From: Liopterus haemorrhoidalis
Lineage: Eukaryota > Arthropoda > Insecta > Coleoptera > Dytiscidae
Direction: 5' to 3'
Assembly (NCBI GenBank): GCA_963971575.1
Contig: OZ020611.1
Span: 65,753,381 to 65,817,380, forward strand
Length of the DNA stretch: 64,000 bases
The notes beneath the pieces are model-generated. The model was not told the origin of the DNA and searched no databases. It saw only the letters and a program-made list of their open reading frames with translations. A program made the position numbers and the translations under genes. Shown piece after piece: positions 1 through 12,508 of this stretch (the stretch's first letter is position 1; each line of letters starts with the position of its first letter).

Positions 1-729
1 GATACTCTGAGCCCTTTAAGGAAAAAGAACATTTCCCTTATAATCCTAAGAAGGAGAGTACATTTATATGTATCAGTTAAAAGGGAAATTTAATAATGTA
101 TAAAGACAGATATTATACTTTAAATTGAATTTAAGATAAAGATGAATGAAAGTATTTTATATTATAAATCAGAGAAATGCAGTAATTTTTTTACATTTAT
201 TTCTTATAACTCATCTCTAGGGGCGACTGTTGTACCTTGAGCATAATGCACCTTGGAACACTTTTAAGTTCCTGACCTTCTCTAGCATCTAGGTGCCTCT
301 ATGTAATACATGCAGTGTATCTATGTTGTTATTTATTTATTTATTTTTTGTTATCAATTCGCTTGCGATTAAGTTATTTGAAAAAAAGTTATTTTAGTAT
401 TAAAAGTAAGTATTTTACAATCTTGATATTCTTTTATCGTGGTTCCTATGTAGTTATTGGTCAGTATTTCTCGAACATTATTTTCTACTCCACACATAAC
501 CTGCTCAGTTTTTCGCCATTTTCACTATTTTAGGCACCCTCTTGTACCTCGGAACAACAAGTCCAGTACCTGTATTTCAGTTCCTACAATTTAAACTAGT
601 TATGTTTGTCATACTTTTGCAAATTGTAAAACTTCTGCTGTCTACCTTGATTTTTTAGAAATTATTTAATGAATATGATACGTTACGATAATTTTTTTAT
701 GAAAAAATTACTTTTTTGTAATACAATTT
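1..729. other. Unassigned AT-rich sequence
   Basis: No coding similarity, tandem repeat or paired termini recognised. Short open frames here are low-complexity and look like chance. Confidence 0.5.
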
Positions 730-1530
730 GGCTTCAACAACTTCTTTAGGTGATGAAAATCGCTGTCCACGCATTTTTTGTTTGACATTGGGGAACAAAA
801 AAAGTCGTCAGGGGATAAATCAGGTGAATACGGGCAATGAGACATTAATTCCATGTTTTTCTCCTTCAAATAATCAATTCTTTGACGTGCTGTGTAGAAG
901 CTTGTATTGTCATGATGAAGAATGATCCGACGTTTTTTGTTATTTTTCCTTATTTTGTCGATTACTTCTGGTAAACAAATTGTTGTATACCATTCAGTAT
1001 TACATGTTCTCCGATCTTCTAAAGAAATGGTTGCGACATTATTTTCTTGGAAGTGCTTCGTGAACGAACAACTTTTGTGGGTTTCGGTTCATCTTGAAAG
1101 ACCCAAACAGAAACCTGAAATTAAGCAGCAATCCTGCTGCTTAATTTCCGGTCCATATGAATGGATGTATTCATAATAGTTTCGTCACTTGTAACGATAT
1201 AGTATACGGATTTTGCAGTGACTAGGCTGAATCTTTTTAGCATTCCCTTACAACAATCAACACGAGCCTTTTATTGAGCTACGATCAAATTATGCGGAAT
1301 CCATAGGGAACAGATCTTTTTCACAGCTAAATGTTCATGCAAAATCGAGTGTATTGCAGTCTGCGATATATCAAAGGATGCCTCTATCTTTCGGTAAGTC
1401 ACATGCCGAACTTCTTCAATCATTTGGCGCACAGCATTGATGTTTTTTTGAATCACAACCGATTTTGGTCGACCTTCATGAGTATCATCACTGATGGACA
1501 CACGACCACGACGACCACATCTATATATTT
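730..1530 (-). pseudogene. mariner transposase fragment (DD34D type), broken
   Basis: Read on the minus strand, this region encodes the middle of a mariner transposase, the DDE/D enzyme that cuts and pastes its element at TA sites. The clearest part (about 1271-1561) shows the helix-turn-helix region with EGRPKSVV, SQTAIHSILHEHLAVKKICS and WIPHNL. After a frame break, the remains of the C-terminal half continue to about 730 and include a KMRGQRFSSPKEVVE-like stretch. The N-terminal residues and the last ~40 residues are missing and the frame is interrupted, so it is dead. It belongs to the same subfamily as the copies at 2.7 kb and 46.4-47.3 kb. The plus-strand open frames over this region are antisense shadows. 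Confidence 0.85.
1117..1148. repeat. Perfect 14-bp palindrome inside the mariner relic
   Basis: Arms 1117-1130 and 1135-1148 (GAAATTAAGCAGCA and its complement) with a 4-nt loop. The sister copy near 46.74 kb has ordinary coding sequence at this position, so the hairpin arose in this copy. Confidence 0.85.
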
Positions 1531-2000
1531 CCTGGTGCAAACTGGCCCGCCAAATTTTCATAAGCTAGCGCCGCTACTAAATTTCACAAATTAGTTAAAA
1601 TCTAATTTTCATTAATAAATCTCACCCTAAGTATATAAGAATTAATCCACACATTAATTCCATCCACAGGTCTGAGTGCACATAAAGCTAATTTTTCTCT
1701 ATATAATTATTTTATTTGTGTTCAAATTAGAGCTGTAACGATCTCCAAGTTCAGAGATTAACGCCGGCCGACAACAGCTGTAATGTCTGAACGGCCACTC
1801 GCATCTCGCATCTCGCCTGCAATAAGTTCAACGGGAAAAACAACCTAAATAATTACCGAGTAACCTTTGCGGCAGGACCTAACCATTGGTCACGGTCTAA
1901 TATTTTTAACCCTTAGCCAACCAGAGTGGTCGTTAGGTTACCTGCATTTCTTTGCTCATACTATTTACTAATGCATTTTAGTTATTCCTTTCAAACAAAA
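1531..2000. other. Unassigned; modestly GC-richer patch at 1740-1940
   Basis: No reading frame of substance. The GC-richer patch (GCCGGCC, CATCTCGCATCTCGC) resembles no family I can name. Confidence 0.4.
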
Positions 2001-2660
2001 GGTGAGAATGCAGTTTGTAGTTTAAAATGTTTTAAAATTAAAAACAAAAATATATGAAGTGTGAATTTTCGCACATTTCAGGGTTTTGAAGGTCTTTTAC
2101 TAAGTGTAATAAACAGAATGCTGGATGTCTAGGACAATATTTTAAGGGTTTTGTAAGAATGATCACGAAAACCCCTTGTAACGTCAATTATTTTATATAC
2201 AAAATGTGACAGCGAAATGGGACACCGTCATTTTTTAGGGTCTACAAAACCCTATGTGACCACCAAAAAACCCTTATAACGTCACTTATTCGTCTATCTG
2301 TCAGTACAGTAGAAATTCTAGCTAAACGGCGGAACATAGAAAGTTATTTATATTTATAAGTTTGGCATGCTTATACAACTCTTTGACCCACATAAGGAAA
2401 AATATCAAAGAGTTCAAAAAACACAACACGAGATAAATATAAACAAATATGTGTTTAATGAAACCTTTGACCTCTCTACGGTTTACCTATATGTGGTTCA
2501 AAAAGTTGTATAAGCATGCTAAATTTCAATTTTCTATGTACAGTCGTTTGGGTACATTTTCTACCGTACAGACAGACAGACAGACAGACAGACGCACGTT
2601 TACCTGCACTTCGTTAGACTACATTTTCTACACAGACAAACAGACAGACAGACGCATATG
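2001..2660. repeat. Family B dispersed repeat, inverted pair
   Basis: About 2001-2270 is the reverse complement of the distal end of family B (compare 49.6 and 63.4 kb). About 2270-2450 and 2460-2655 are two copies of its (CTGT)n-headed proximal end in opposite orientation, giving an imperfect palindrome. Diagnostic words are CTTATAACGTCAC, CTGTCTGTACGGTA, GGCATGCTTATACAACTC and TTTGACCCACATA. No protein is encoded. The right arm runs directly into the mariner fragment that follows, with GTTA microhomology at the junction. Confidence 0.75.
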
Positions 2661-3125
2661 AGTGACGTTAATGCTGAATGGTATACAACAATTTGTTTGC
2701 CAGAAGTCATCGACAAAATTAGGAAAAACAACCAAAAACGTCGCATCATTCTTCATCATGACAGTGCAAGCTCCCACACAGCACGTCAAACAATTGATTA
2801 TTTGAAGGAGAAAAACATCGAATTAATGTCTTATTGCCCGTATTCACCTGATTTATCCCCTAACGACTTTTTTCTGTTCTCCTGTATCAAACAAAAAATG
2901 CGTGGACCGCGATTTTCAGCACCTCAAGAGGTTGTTGAAACCTTCGAAAACCATGTTTTTGAGATACCAACTTCAGAGTGGAAAAATTGTTTCGAGAATT
3001 GGTTTGAACGCCTGCAAAAGTGTATATATCTTAAAGGCGAATATTTTGAAAATCAATAAAACAGTTTGTTCCAAAAAAAATTTTTCTTTCTTAATTTTTG
3101 TATAAATTTAAATGGTAGCTTTCGT
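2655..3125 (+). pseudogene. mariner transposase C-terminal half (DD34D)
   Basis: An uninterrupted reading of about 133 codons, stopping at 3059, gives the C-terminal half of a mariner transposase. Visible are VNAEWYTTICLPEVIDKI, the second catalytic aspartate in HHDSASSHTA, and the third in SPDLSPND with exactly 34 residues between them. It ends with the family's usual GEYFENQ terminus. The N-terminal half and first aspartate are absent: the fragment starts at the edge of a family B repeat, so the apparent ATG is not a real start. After the stop, the sequence to about 3125 looks like the 3' end of the element, ending TCG|TA as other mariner copies here do. Confidence 0.88.
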
Positions 3126-4492
3126 ATAAATATATATAAATGACCTCGTGGACCAGATCCATCCCGCGGTCCACAGTTTGGCCCTTCCTACTTTATATGA
3201 TTCATCGTAACACTCTTTATCTAAAATGACCCATTGACCGCAGTTTTATAGCTTGCCTTTTTAATGACTGATATAATTTTATCAATCCATGATATTTGTA
3301 GGAGCCTGCTATAACCCACATTTATTTTGTAGTGGATCAATCTGGAGTAGGCCGACTACTAATCACTTTAATAAATATCCAGCTGATAACAACTATACCA
3401 GAAAATAAGAAAATGGCGAAATTTTTACTTAACATTCTGCTCAAGTTGACATACCAAGATCTTCATTGCAACAATTATTGATGGCTTACTTACCTATAGG
3501 ATTTAATTGGTCCATCAACTGAACAAGAAATAAGCTTTAAAGTCTTCAATATCGCAACATCATAATGACCGGTAATGTTCCTTTCCATTTAAATGGCTTT
3601 ATCAATAGTCAAAATTTAAGTTCGAGTTGTGAAAATCATTAACGCATCATCATCGTGACACGCATCATCTTTTTTCTATAGTCCACAAGTATGGCCAAAT
3701 TTATGATTAGATCCTTTTTTTATGAGCTATGAGCTATAAACTATAAACATTAATAATAGTTTAGTAGTGCCTACGCACCATATTTTACGTTGATACTGCA
3801 CCTGATGATAACGGAATGCCATTTGGCAAACGTGGTTTTTATAAAAATTTAATCATTTTGACCCGCAGCACTTATTTGTGAACGGCGACAGATTGGCAGC
3901 GAGAAAAGTCCACCAAGTACAATTACGATAAGTAATTTTTATGATAAAAAAAAGAGCAAAATAGCTAAATACATATTTGTAGAATTGACATTTAGCTAGA
4001 AATTTGCCGCATCATACGTGATCCGTTGCTTGATTTACAAGATATCGTTCATAATTCATTCTGACACAAAACAGTGATTCCCGACATGTCTAATGAAATT
4101 GGTATGAAATGGGTTGTTTTCTATTAACTTAATGTTGTAGATTACGATTTTGTTTTCAAAATAGAGATTTTTTCCCCATTTTTGAGACATCATAATATAA
4201 ACTATGACTGCAAATCTGCGTATATTAACATTCGATTGTATGTGTTGTATTCGATAGTATTGATTCGATCCTACCTAAATTTGTAGAGCATATCCTTGGC
4301 TAGAAGAATACGTGCGGATTTTTTTTTTTTTTTTTTTTCTGATTGGCTCAAAATTTAAGATAACGACCGAAATACATATTTAAAGTCCCAACGTATTATT
4401 TCGACACCTTTTATAACGCTTTCGACTAAATCGAACCTGTAAATTAGAAAAAATTAAATAGAGAAGGTCATATGACTTACCCCCTGATAAAA
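3126..4492. other. Unassigned; short hAT-like end near 3143-3190
   Basis: The CCCGCGGTCCACAGTTTGG stretch resembles the ends of hAT elements (compare 47.43-47.50 kb). No other structure was seen apart from a T-rich run at about 4319-4339. Confidence 0.35.
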
Positions 4493-4775
4493 CCCCCGAG
4501 TAACGTGTTTCAACTACTTTTGTATCGAATTCGCATAAAACTCCTGAAGACGAGGGTAAGTACCGCTCACCCTGAGCACCAGGTACCTCGGAGACGTTCG
4601 CTATTGCGATATTCGGATTCAGCGACCCCAAAATCCCCCGAGTAACGTGATTCAACTGCTTTTGTATCAAATTTGCATAAAACTCTAGGAGACGATGTAC
4701 GTAGTGTCCACCCTGGGCACCAGGTACCTCGGACACTTCTCTCGTCCCGATATTCGTGTTCAGCGACCCCAAAAA
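4493..4775. repeat. Tandem duplication, ~142-bp unit x2
   Basis: Anchors CCCCCGAGTA at 4493, 4635 and 4776 define two diverged copies of a 141-142-bp unit. Each contains ACCAGGTACCTCGGA and ATATTCG...TTCAGCGACCCC. The minus-strand open frame of 130 codons over it is itself a duplicated peptide with no recognisable domain, so I treat it as non-coding. Confidence 0.8.
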
Positions 4776-5150
4776 CCCCCGAGTATCAAAATTTGACTTA
4801 TTTTAGTGAATTTATACCGGGTTATAAATTTTTGATTTTGCAACTCTGGAAAATGCACTTTTCCAATGCATTTTTCTTATGGACAAATGCAGTTTTTCAT
4901 TTTGCATTGATCACGTTGGTTCACACAATTTCCTGAGGCTCTAACGAATCGAATGCACTAAACCGCATGTAAATCCATCTTACTGCGCCAAAAATCGGAA
5001 GTTCACTGCTTCGTTTCCTCGCCATCCATCAGTCAAAATGTGGAATTTCTGAGAACGACTTTTGAAAAACGAATAATTTTCAGACACGCAATTTGAAAGC
5101 CTCCTCGATCGCCCTAGATTTTCTTCCTGTGAGGCACTTTGGGAGACTAA

Positions 5151-5827
5151 AGCTGCATTCACAGCTCTTAAATTAGTCGATCATAGACTATGACTTATGC
5201 TCTGTTGACTATCACTAAATTTGTACGTGCAAGATTTCTTTTATTGAGTATGCGTAATTTTAATGATTTTATTTATTTATTTATTGTCTAATTTATTGTT
5301 TTTAATATGTAGTGCAGTCATTTAGATGGGCTGCGTTAGGCGCAAATAGCCTTTGTTGCTGTGCGCCCTGACTGTCACTAACAAGTTTGTCATATGGTAA
5401 CGCGAGTGACCGTTTACAGCTCTGTTTTAATGCATTATACTTTGTAGATTGTGGCTAGTGCGTTGTTTTAATGAGACAGACATATAAACACAAATTAGCT
5501 ATCTCACTTTACATAACCTAAAAAATACGGTTACTCATATTTCAACAAATTTCGGGAATCATGAAACAAAATGAATTGCTGTAGTTGCAGTTATAATTTT
5601 GTTATTAAAATTTAGTTAAGAAATCACGATCTCGCTGATGCGGGTTCGTAAAAAGTCACAAATGCGTTTTTCCATCGTAGTTGGTTTGAAAAACCATAAA
5701 TGTCACAACATTCGTTACGCATTAATTTTCAGCTGTGAACGCTTTCATTAAATGTTAAAACTATCTACGAATTTTATACACAATACATAGTCTATAATCA
5801 ACTAATTTAAGAGCTGTGAACGCAGCT
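5151..5827. mobile_element. PIF/Harbinger-like MITE with TAA target duplication
   Basis: Terminal inverted repeats of about 45 bp begin AGCTGCRTTCACAGCTCTTA and continue through AATTAG..GAT.ATAGACTATG. The element is flanked on both sides by TAA (5148-5150 and 5828-5830), the duplication typical of PIF/Harbinger. Length is 677 bp with no transposase. An internal stretch (about 5317-5380, beginning TCATTTAGATGGGCTG) recurs at 41597-41650, so this family has another relic in the window. Confidence 0.8.
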
Positions 5828-6970
5828 TAAAGAAACTAAAACACAAAGCTAAGAACTATTCAAGTAATAAAAAAGAATTAAATGGAAATTGAAGAACTTA
5901 CAAAAAAAGCCGTGTTAAGAAAAATTCACTCTAATCAGCACTGATTTTTAAGGAGACAAATCAGTATCATTTGTGGAACATAAGTTTTCATACTTATTTT
6001 ATATTTTAATTTAATTTTTATAGTAAATATAATTTTAAAAGAAGATACTATATGTTTTAACCCCTATGCTGCTTATGGTCCGGTCTGTATTAACGCAGAT
6101 AAAATTCAAGGTATACTACAGTCATTTCTCGAGATAATATATTTCCTTAGTAATCAGACTGCTGTAAGTCCACCCTAGTTCTTATTTTAGGGATTTTACT
6201 GCTGATGATTGCATTGCCCAAAACTTGGAGGCGTTTTACGACCATCCTTCCTCAGACAAAATCACTAGGATGGAGATATGATTATCTCAGTGCTAAAAAT
6301 TCCACCACGAAAATTTCACAAAAATAAAATAAAATGAAATACTGAGTATTTTATTTATTAAATATTAAGCAAAAAAAAAAATACATAGAATCTATTTTCT
6401 AGTATTTCGTAGGTATAACAGCTTAGGATATACAACCATATATAGTCAATGTTGTATTTCTCTATCTGTCTTTCTGTACGGTAAAAATTGTGGCTAAACA
6501 ATGAATCTAGATTAAAGGTTGGTAATATATGGCTTGCAAATCGGACTGGCTCTTTGGTTAGTATTACAATTTCTTATATGGCTCTTTTGATACTTGTAGG
6601 AATGATAAAATTTCCAAAGATTTCGGCGTTGGCATATATTGTATTTGTTGTGTTTATACACTTGCGTTAACACATCTTTTCATGAACGGTCTTATTCGTC
6701 TAAGTTTTTGCTGTTAAGACAATAATAAGGGAGATATTTCAAAATTTTAATTTTAGAGTGTCCCTCCGTAATTCCCCAAATATTTGAAAAAATACTATGA
6801 AAAAAAAAGGTTCTTATTATAAACAATTTTTGTTACATATATTTGTTTGTTAAATCAATAATAACGGAAATATTTTAACCCGAGTAAAAATAAACGGCGA
6901 CTTTACAATTTTCGAACAACGGCCGCTTAGCATTACAGCGGCATGCAACGGTCTTATAGAGTACAAATCA
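5828..6970. other. No gene; family B scrap at about 6450-6520
   Basis: CTATCTGTCTTTCTGTACGG followed by TAAAAATTGTGGCTAAAC matches the head of family B. The remainder is unassigned AT-rich sequence. Confidence 0.4.
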
Positions 6971-6984
6971 GGGTTGGCAGAAAT

Positions 6985-7045
6985 ATTACCGACTCTGACT
7001 CCGACTCCCAACTCTGACTTCGACTCCGACTCCGACTCACGACTC
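6985..7045. repeat. Degenerate (GACTCC)n minisatellite
   Basis: Runs of CCGACTCCGACTC with substitutions. A second array in the same orientation lies at 7812-7882. Confidence 0.8.
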
Positions 7046-7064
7046 CTTTCACTCATAAATCGTA

Positions 7065-7238
7065 AAGTCTATTCCAAATGTTTAAGCGGGACTAAATAAA
7101 TTTTTTATTTTATTAAGTTATCACTTTTTAACGATCGAAGTGTACTTTTGTTAAACAAAATGATTAAAAGCCTCATTCAATCGCTAAAAGTTAGTAAATT
7201 TCAATATCTAATTCCGCTGAAACTAAAGAAACAGGCTA
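7065..7238. mobile_element. Family A MITE
   Basis: Short non-coding element flanked by TA on both sides. Its ends are imperfect inverted repeats: AAGTCTATTCCAAATGTTTA at the left, and ATTCCGCTGAAACTAAAGAA leading to CAGGCTA at the right. The interior has CAAAATGATTAAAAGCCTCA. Other copies: 14585-14693 (partial), 27100-27288, 39626-39788, and inverted pairs inside the hAT elements at 16.6-17.7 and 42.7-43.9 kb. The TA flank suggests a Tc1/mariner-mobilised family (inference). Confidence 0.7.
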
Positions 7239-7811
7239 TACTTACATTAAATATCTTGGGTTCGGGTGAGCTGTTTTTTGTGAGTCATTTTTATTTCATC
7301 TTGACTTTTTGTGTCATTTTTAATACAAATTTTCGAATACATTATTTTCATAAATTTTTATTGTATTTTATATACTTTATTTTTCATAATATGTCACTTT
7401 TTACTTTTAACATATAGATTTTGGCTGCTAACATGAAACATGAAATAATCACGATGCTTTTTTCAACTTGAGAAACTAAAAATCCAGTTTAGTTTCGCTT
7501 AAACATAATAAACAGAGCATACAGAAAAAGATAAAATGGATATGAGTAAAGTCAAATATTTTTACTGCATCTTATTAATCTGTTAATACGAGCAATATTA
7601 AACAACTTTTAAACTGAAAAACATGAAGGAAACCGGGTAAAACCGGTATTGAATATTTTTAATTTCATTTTTGTTCTTGAACAGATAACGAAATGTCGTT
7701 CCTGTTTCCATGCTTTAAAAATTCTGGTACTATGTTTATTTTGCTTTCGTTTTTGGTTTGTTCTCATCCTTGATAAAAATAGAATTAAAGAGTCGAGAGA
7801 CGATAACTTTT

Positions 7812-7882
7812 TCCGACTCCGACTCCTTCAAAAAGCTTCGACTCCTCGACTCCCGACTCTCGACTCCAACTCCGACTCCTCA
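7812..7882. repeat. Second degenerate (GACTCC)n array
   Basis: Same motif and orientation as 6985-7045, about 0.8 kb downstream. The pair brackets the family A MITE. Confidence 0.75.
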
Positions 7883-7889
7883 TCCCAAG

Positions 7890-9679
7890 TCCAAATGACT
7901 CTTCAAAAATTTTAAAGGTCGTATACGGTGCCCAAATTTTAAGCAAACGATGGAAACAGCCGTACACTTGCCGTACAGCGGCCGTCTAAAGTGATCATTA
8001 TTAAGCCTCAGCTATAGCTGAAGCTTACAACGGTCAAACACCATCCGTTTGGTGGAAAAACTCGGACTTTAATTATAAATACAGAATTTCATTATAAACA
8101 TTCAAACCGTGACCGTTTTACGACTTCGCTTCAAATATTAAATATTTTTACTCGGGAAGATTTTTTGTAAACAGTTTTAACCATAAAACAAAACTCCCCC
8201 TTCTCGTGAAATTCTTGAGATGCCATATAGCTTATGTCCGAATCCTGGTTTACACATACCAAATTACGTGAAAATATGGCCAGTCGATATTGTGTGAACC
8301 TCGGACAGACAAATAGAAACTGATTTGTGTGTGGATATTGTCTTATAATCATCTGAAACGTGTAGAAACTAAATATGAGGTCAAAAAATAAATAATAATA
8401 AGAAAAACAGATAAATCCTCCAATTTTAGTAATATAGGTTTAGGATTTATTATTTAATTATTATTTAATCGACTTATTTATTAATTGGATTAGTTATACT
8501 GGCGAATAAAAACGAAGTTATATCTTTATTTTAGCATCATTTTATAGATAGTCCAACACGGGGCCGTTGTGAAGAGGGGCCCCCAGCTATCGGCTCATGC
8601 GCTTAATGGTAAATATAGCCCTGAATGAACGTTTATGAATACGGACATAATTCTTTTGTTTTTAAGCTGCAAAGAAATAACAAATTTAGACCAATATTGG
8701 AACAGAGATATTGCGAGATGTAAATGTACGCTGATTTGAATGCAACGTTTCCAGTGAATCGAACCAAATTTAGTTAAACTCATAAATATTCAACATCCAA
8801 GGACTGGAGCGATGATTCAGAAATGAAAACTGTTGACCATGAAAAGTTGTTTTACTAAATATTTCGTCAATTGTTGAATAGAGGATCAGTCGGATATCAT
8901 ATCACGTCATCCGGGTATAAACAAAACAAAGCAACAACTGAAAATCGACCGGGGTCGAATATAAGACAAGGATAGAATGCCCGTTAGTTTTTCCAGTGAT
9001 TTGACTGTGCGTGGGTTTCACTATGAATCAACTTATACGCATGCGTCTTTGAACTTTGAGGGTGAGTCTTTTCGGAGTGTCGTCGGCCTTAGATACAGCC
9101 ACACGCATAAAATACATTACCTATAAATATTCGGGACCAACTATTAAATGTCCTAAGAGAGTTTATATTTTTTGGACGATATTGATGGCTTGCCATTTTC
9201 AATGTTTATATTTATTAACTTATAAACAAGTTACTGTTTAGTTCTGGCGTATGTTTTTCCTACTAGCTTTTAAATTATGGATATCAATTCATGGAATGAT
9301 TTTTCTTTCAGTTGAAATGTTTTTATTAAAATAATAATTCAGTGAAATAATTATGTTGCAGCGTCATGGAATATTTCTTGAACGAATATCAGTTTTGTTT
9401 TTGGTTGGAAAATAATACCAAGATATTAATTAATAATTTTACGACTTTGATTCTGGTTCTTCTTCAAGTGCTATATCCAGGTCAAAAACTGGCAAAAATA
9501 CGGATTTAGTCTGCTTTAGGCCTGATGATAATTTTATGAGGTTCTACCAGAAATACAAACATTTCATTAAGGACGGGGCAGTATAAATTCAAAAATTTCA
9601 AGTGAGGACTAGCGACAGTTATACCTCTGATGCCAGAATTAATTTTCTTTCAATAAAAAAACTTTAAATCCTGACTGAA
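7890..9679. other. No recognisable feature
   Basis: AT-rich with short chance frames. A GC-rich scrap at about 8555-8590 (CGGGGCCG...GGGGCCCCC) may be a transposon end, but no partner end was found. Confidence 0.4.
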
Positions 9680-10607
9680 AACTTTAAATTTGGAGAGTAT
9701 ATTCCCTTCATGAAGGAAGCACCCACTAAGAAGGGATTTTTCGAAATTCAACTCCTGAGGGGGGAAATGTTATTTCACGAATTCCTTAATATCTCTTCCT
9801 GTTGGCACACAGGTGTCTTTTTAAAATATCTCGAAATGGTTTTGAGTTTTTTTAAATTTCACCCCTTAAGGGTGAAAAAGGGTGAAATGTGATTTCAAGG
9901 ATTCCTTAATAACTCTTAGGACCAATAAGATATCGACTTGGTCTACAACCGGGCTGAATTCAATATTCCGTCGTATTTCCTGTGTTTGTTTAGTTGCAAC
10001 ATTCCTTATTGCCTTAAAGGCACATAGGTGTCGTTTTAAAATATCTCGAAATGGTTTTAATAACAGTTTTTTTAAATTTCACCCCTAAAGCGTGAAAAGG
10101 AGTGAATTGTGATTTCAAGGATTCCTTAATATCTCTTAGGATCAATAAGATATAGATTTGGTTTTTGCTTATAAAGATTACCCATACAAATGCCGAACAA
10201 TATATTTCATGATTTAATTTACCCCTAAAGGGGTGAATCTACATTCGGGGTGAATTATACATCCCGTCATATTTCCCGTGTCTGTTGAGTTATAACATTC
10301 AATATCTCGACATGGTTTTGACAGTTTTTTAAAATTCACCCTTAAAAGGGGTAAATGGATATTTTTTATTCGAGAACGTTCCTTTGACATAGATACATGA
10401 AATTCGCGTTTTTCAAGTTCAGACCCTATGTGGTGAAAAGGAGTAAAATGTATTTTCACTGATTTCTCAATATCTCTTAGGACAGATGAGATATCGACTA
10501 GGTTTTTGCTTACAAAGATTACCCATATACAAGTTTAAAAACAAACGGAGGATTTTAAGCTAATGAGACCATCAATATACCGTAGCGAAGCAAGGGTTTT
10601 CAGCTAG
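9680..10607 (+). mobile_element. Helitron, 5'-truncated non-autonomous copy
   Basis: The sequence from TTTGGAGAGTATATTCCC onward matches the interior of the complete Helitron at 51287-55684, including the palindromic CACCCCTAAAGGGTGAA and ACCCCTAAAGGGGTGAA motifs of its tandem unit. The right end has the Helitron hallmark: a short hairpin around CCGTAGCGAAGC just upstream of CTAG (10604-10607), followed by T. The (CTGACTGA)n head is missing, so the 5' end is lost. Confidence 0.85.
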
Positions 10608-12019
10608 TTAACATATAATTCTGAAATGAGAATATGCACGTAATATATTTTTCAGACTTCAGGCCCTACTCTCGGTCTGTAGTCTCCAGGCAAATAACAT
10701 CGTCAAAATAAAAGATAATAATTTTTTTTATTTTTATCTAATCAATATCAATATGAATAAATCTGTGGAGAGTAAAATAAAGCAAAACAGTTTTTTTCTT
10801 GTCACTATAGCATAGATCTACGTCGCATGTAGAACTACTTGGAAACAGTTCACGACACAGAGTGCTATGTAAACACGTGAATTTACGTGAATCTGTTACT
10901 GGTTGAACAAATTTGTATGAAAGCACGCGTTGTTTGTGAAAGAGGGCACATTTGCGCATCTTTATACATATGTGGCTACAAGGTAGACTCACCAGGTATC
11001 TGAGTAAAAATTATTTGATGGGAGACACGCATCAAAACAGCACTAAAACTAGGGCACAAAGGGTTAAATTTTATAATGAAGGCCTCTTTAAACCCGGATC
11101 TCTAGGGAGCGCCAAGTCCGACACTTTTTACACCTGCCCAGTTTTCAACATAGTATCATGCAGTGGCGTATTCAGGGGGGGGTCACCACCTTAAAGTCCA
11201 ATGAAATAACAATTTAATAAATTTAAAATAATCGTAATTCAACATCAGTTAGGCATTTTAGATAGACCAGAGACGTGGAACCTGCGGCTTCTTAAACAAT
11301 TTTATGCAGCCTCCTGAATGAATCCAAAATTTATAGAATCGCAGATCTCAACCGGTGGTTCGTGTACAACTAGTGGTACTTAAAAGAAAACTTGGTGGTA
11401 CGTGAATAACGAGGTTGTGATTTTTTAATTTATGAAATGACGAGAAAGACTATTCAACATAACAATTATCTCATACCAAGATGAATTTTGAAACAAAAAT
11501 AATATAGTTTAATATGCAAATATTCTTGATATTTCTTATATTGATTCTTGAGGACTTTTTGGCAGTACTTAATATTTTAAGCTACCAAAATTTTTAATTT
11601 TGGCTTTGATGGTATGCTTCGTTAAAAAGGTTGAAACCCGCAATTACAGAACAAATCCTTTTATTTTTAATAATAAGTTAATTCGTCTTATAATCGTCCC
11701 TGACTTATGGCCACAAATAAAACATTAGTAACTCATAAGGGCCATTTTGACACCTGCTATGTTCATGATTTATTTCTAAAGCAAAATAAATTAACATTTG
11801 AACCAGATTTCTCCGAGGCATCCACTACAAGATGGAATTATTAGTTATGTGAAAATAATATTATGAAGTATCGTTTTCATTCCAAGAAAGATCACATTGA
11901 AATTTAAAAATGTAATTGAATATGTTTACTGTTAATATCAATATACTCATCGACTGCTTTCTTGCTTTGGAACTACTCAGGTACTGTTGAGAATCAACAT
12001 TGTTTTATCTCACTAAATT
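10608..12019. other. No gene; possible hAT end scraps
   Basis: CTCAACCGGTGGTTCGTG near 11348-11365 and CAGTGGCGTA at 11160 resemble ends of hAT-like or other dispersed repeats. No partner ends or target duplications were found. Confidence 0.35.
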
Positions 12020-12103
12020 TAGTGGTGGGTTTCTAATTTATACCTACATACCTTAAAAATAAAACATTCAAAATGCTCCAAATATAGGAACGTGCCTCAT
12101 GAA
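12020..12103 (+). repeat. Repeat C, left part, split by a hAT insertion
   Basis: Matches 17969-18050 (GGTTTCTAATTT..TACCTACA, TGCTCCAAATATAGGAACGTG). Its continuation (GTTTAAATACCTTTCAATAC, TATCTATGTCAAAAACA) is found only after 14404. The two parts rejoin when the intervening element and one 8-bp duplication are removed. Confidence 0.9.
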
Positions 12104-12315
12104 TAGGGTTGCCATCCGTCCCGATATATCGGAACTCTCACCGTTATTGAGCCTCATGTCCTGACGTCCCGACAGTGCTGTCAAAAGTCCCGACAATACT
12201 CATTTATATTTTTTTAATTAAACAATACGCGTCTAAACCACGCGGCGTTCATCAAAGGATGAACGCTCCGTGGTCTAAACGCGACGTAGACTATGACTCA
12301 TGTATGTTTTGGGTA

Positions 12316-12508
12316 ACCGACGAGTTCATCGAAAATCAATTCATCGAAAGTAAATTCATTGAAAATCAATTCATCGAAAACGAGTTCATCGAAAACGAGT
12401 TCATCGAAAACGAGTTCATCAAAAACGAGTTCATCGAAAGCATATTCATCAAAAATCAATTCATCGAATGATGTATTCATCGAATCGTCAATTCATCGAA
12501 AAAAAATG
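12316..12508 (+). repeat. 15-bp minisatellite array, left arm
   Basis: About 13 variants of TTCATCGAAAACGAG / TTCATCGAAAATCAA. Because the unit is a multiple of three, it is open in several frames and yields artificial FIENE or FDELV peptides. Its inverted counterpart is at 13627-13795. Confidence 0.92.

Noticed and set aside
728..1176. Plus-strand open frames
   Set aside because: Antisense shadows of the minus-strand mariner transposase.
4380..4772. 130-codon minus-strand frame with duplicated GSLN.NI...VSEVPGAQG
   Set aside because: Follows the 142-bp tandem duplication exactly. No recognisable family and poor composition for coding.
12175..12480. Open frames of 60-98 codons encoding FIENEFIENE- or VFDELVFDEL-type repeats
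   Set aside because: They are translations of a 15-bp minisatellite, open in several frames and both strands. No start or domain evidence for a protein.
12316..12508. CRISPR-like regular spacing
   Set aside because: The units are contiguous 15-bp variants with no unique spacers, in an animal genome.
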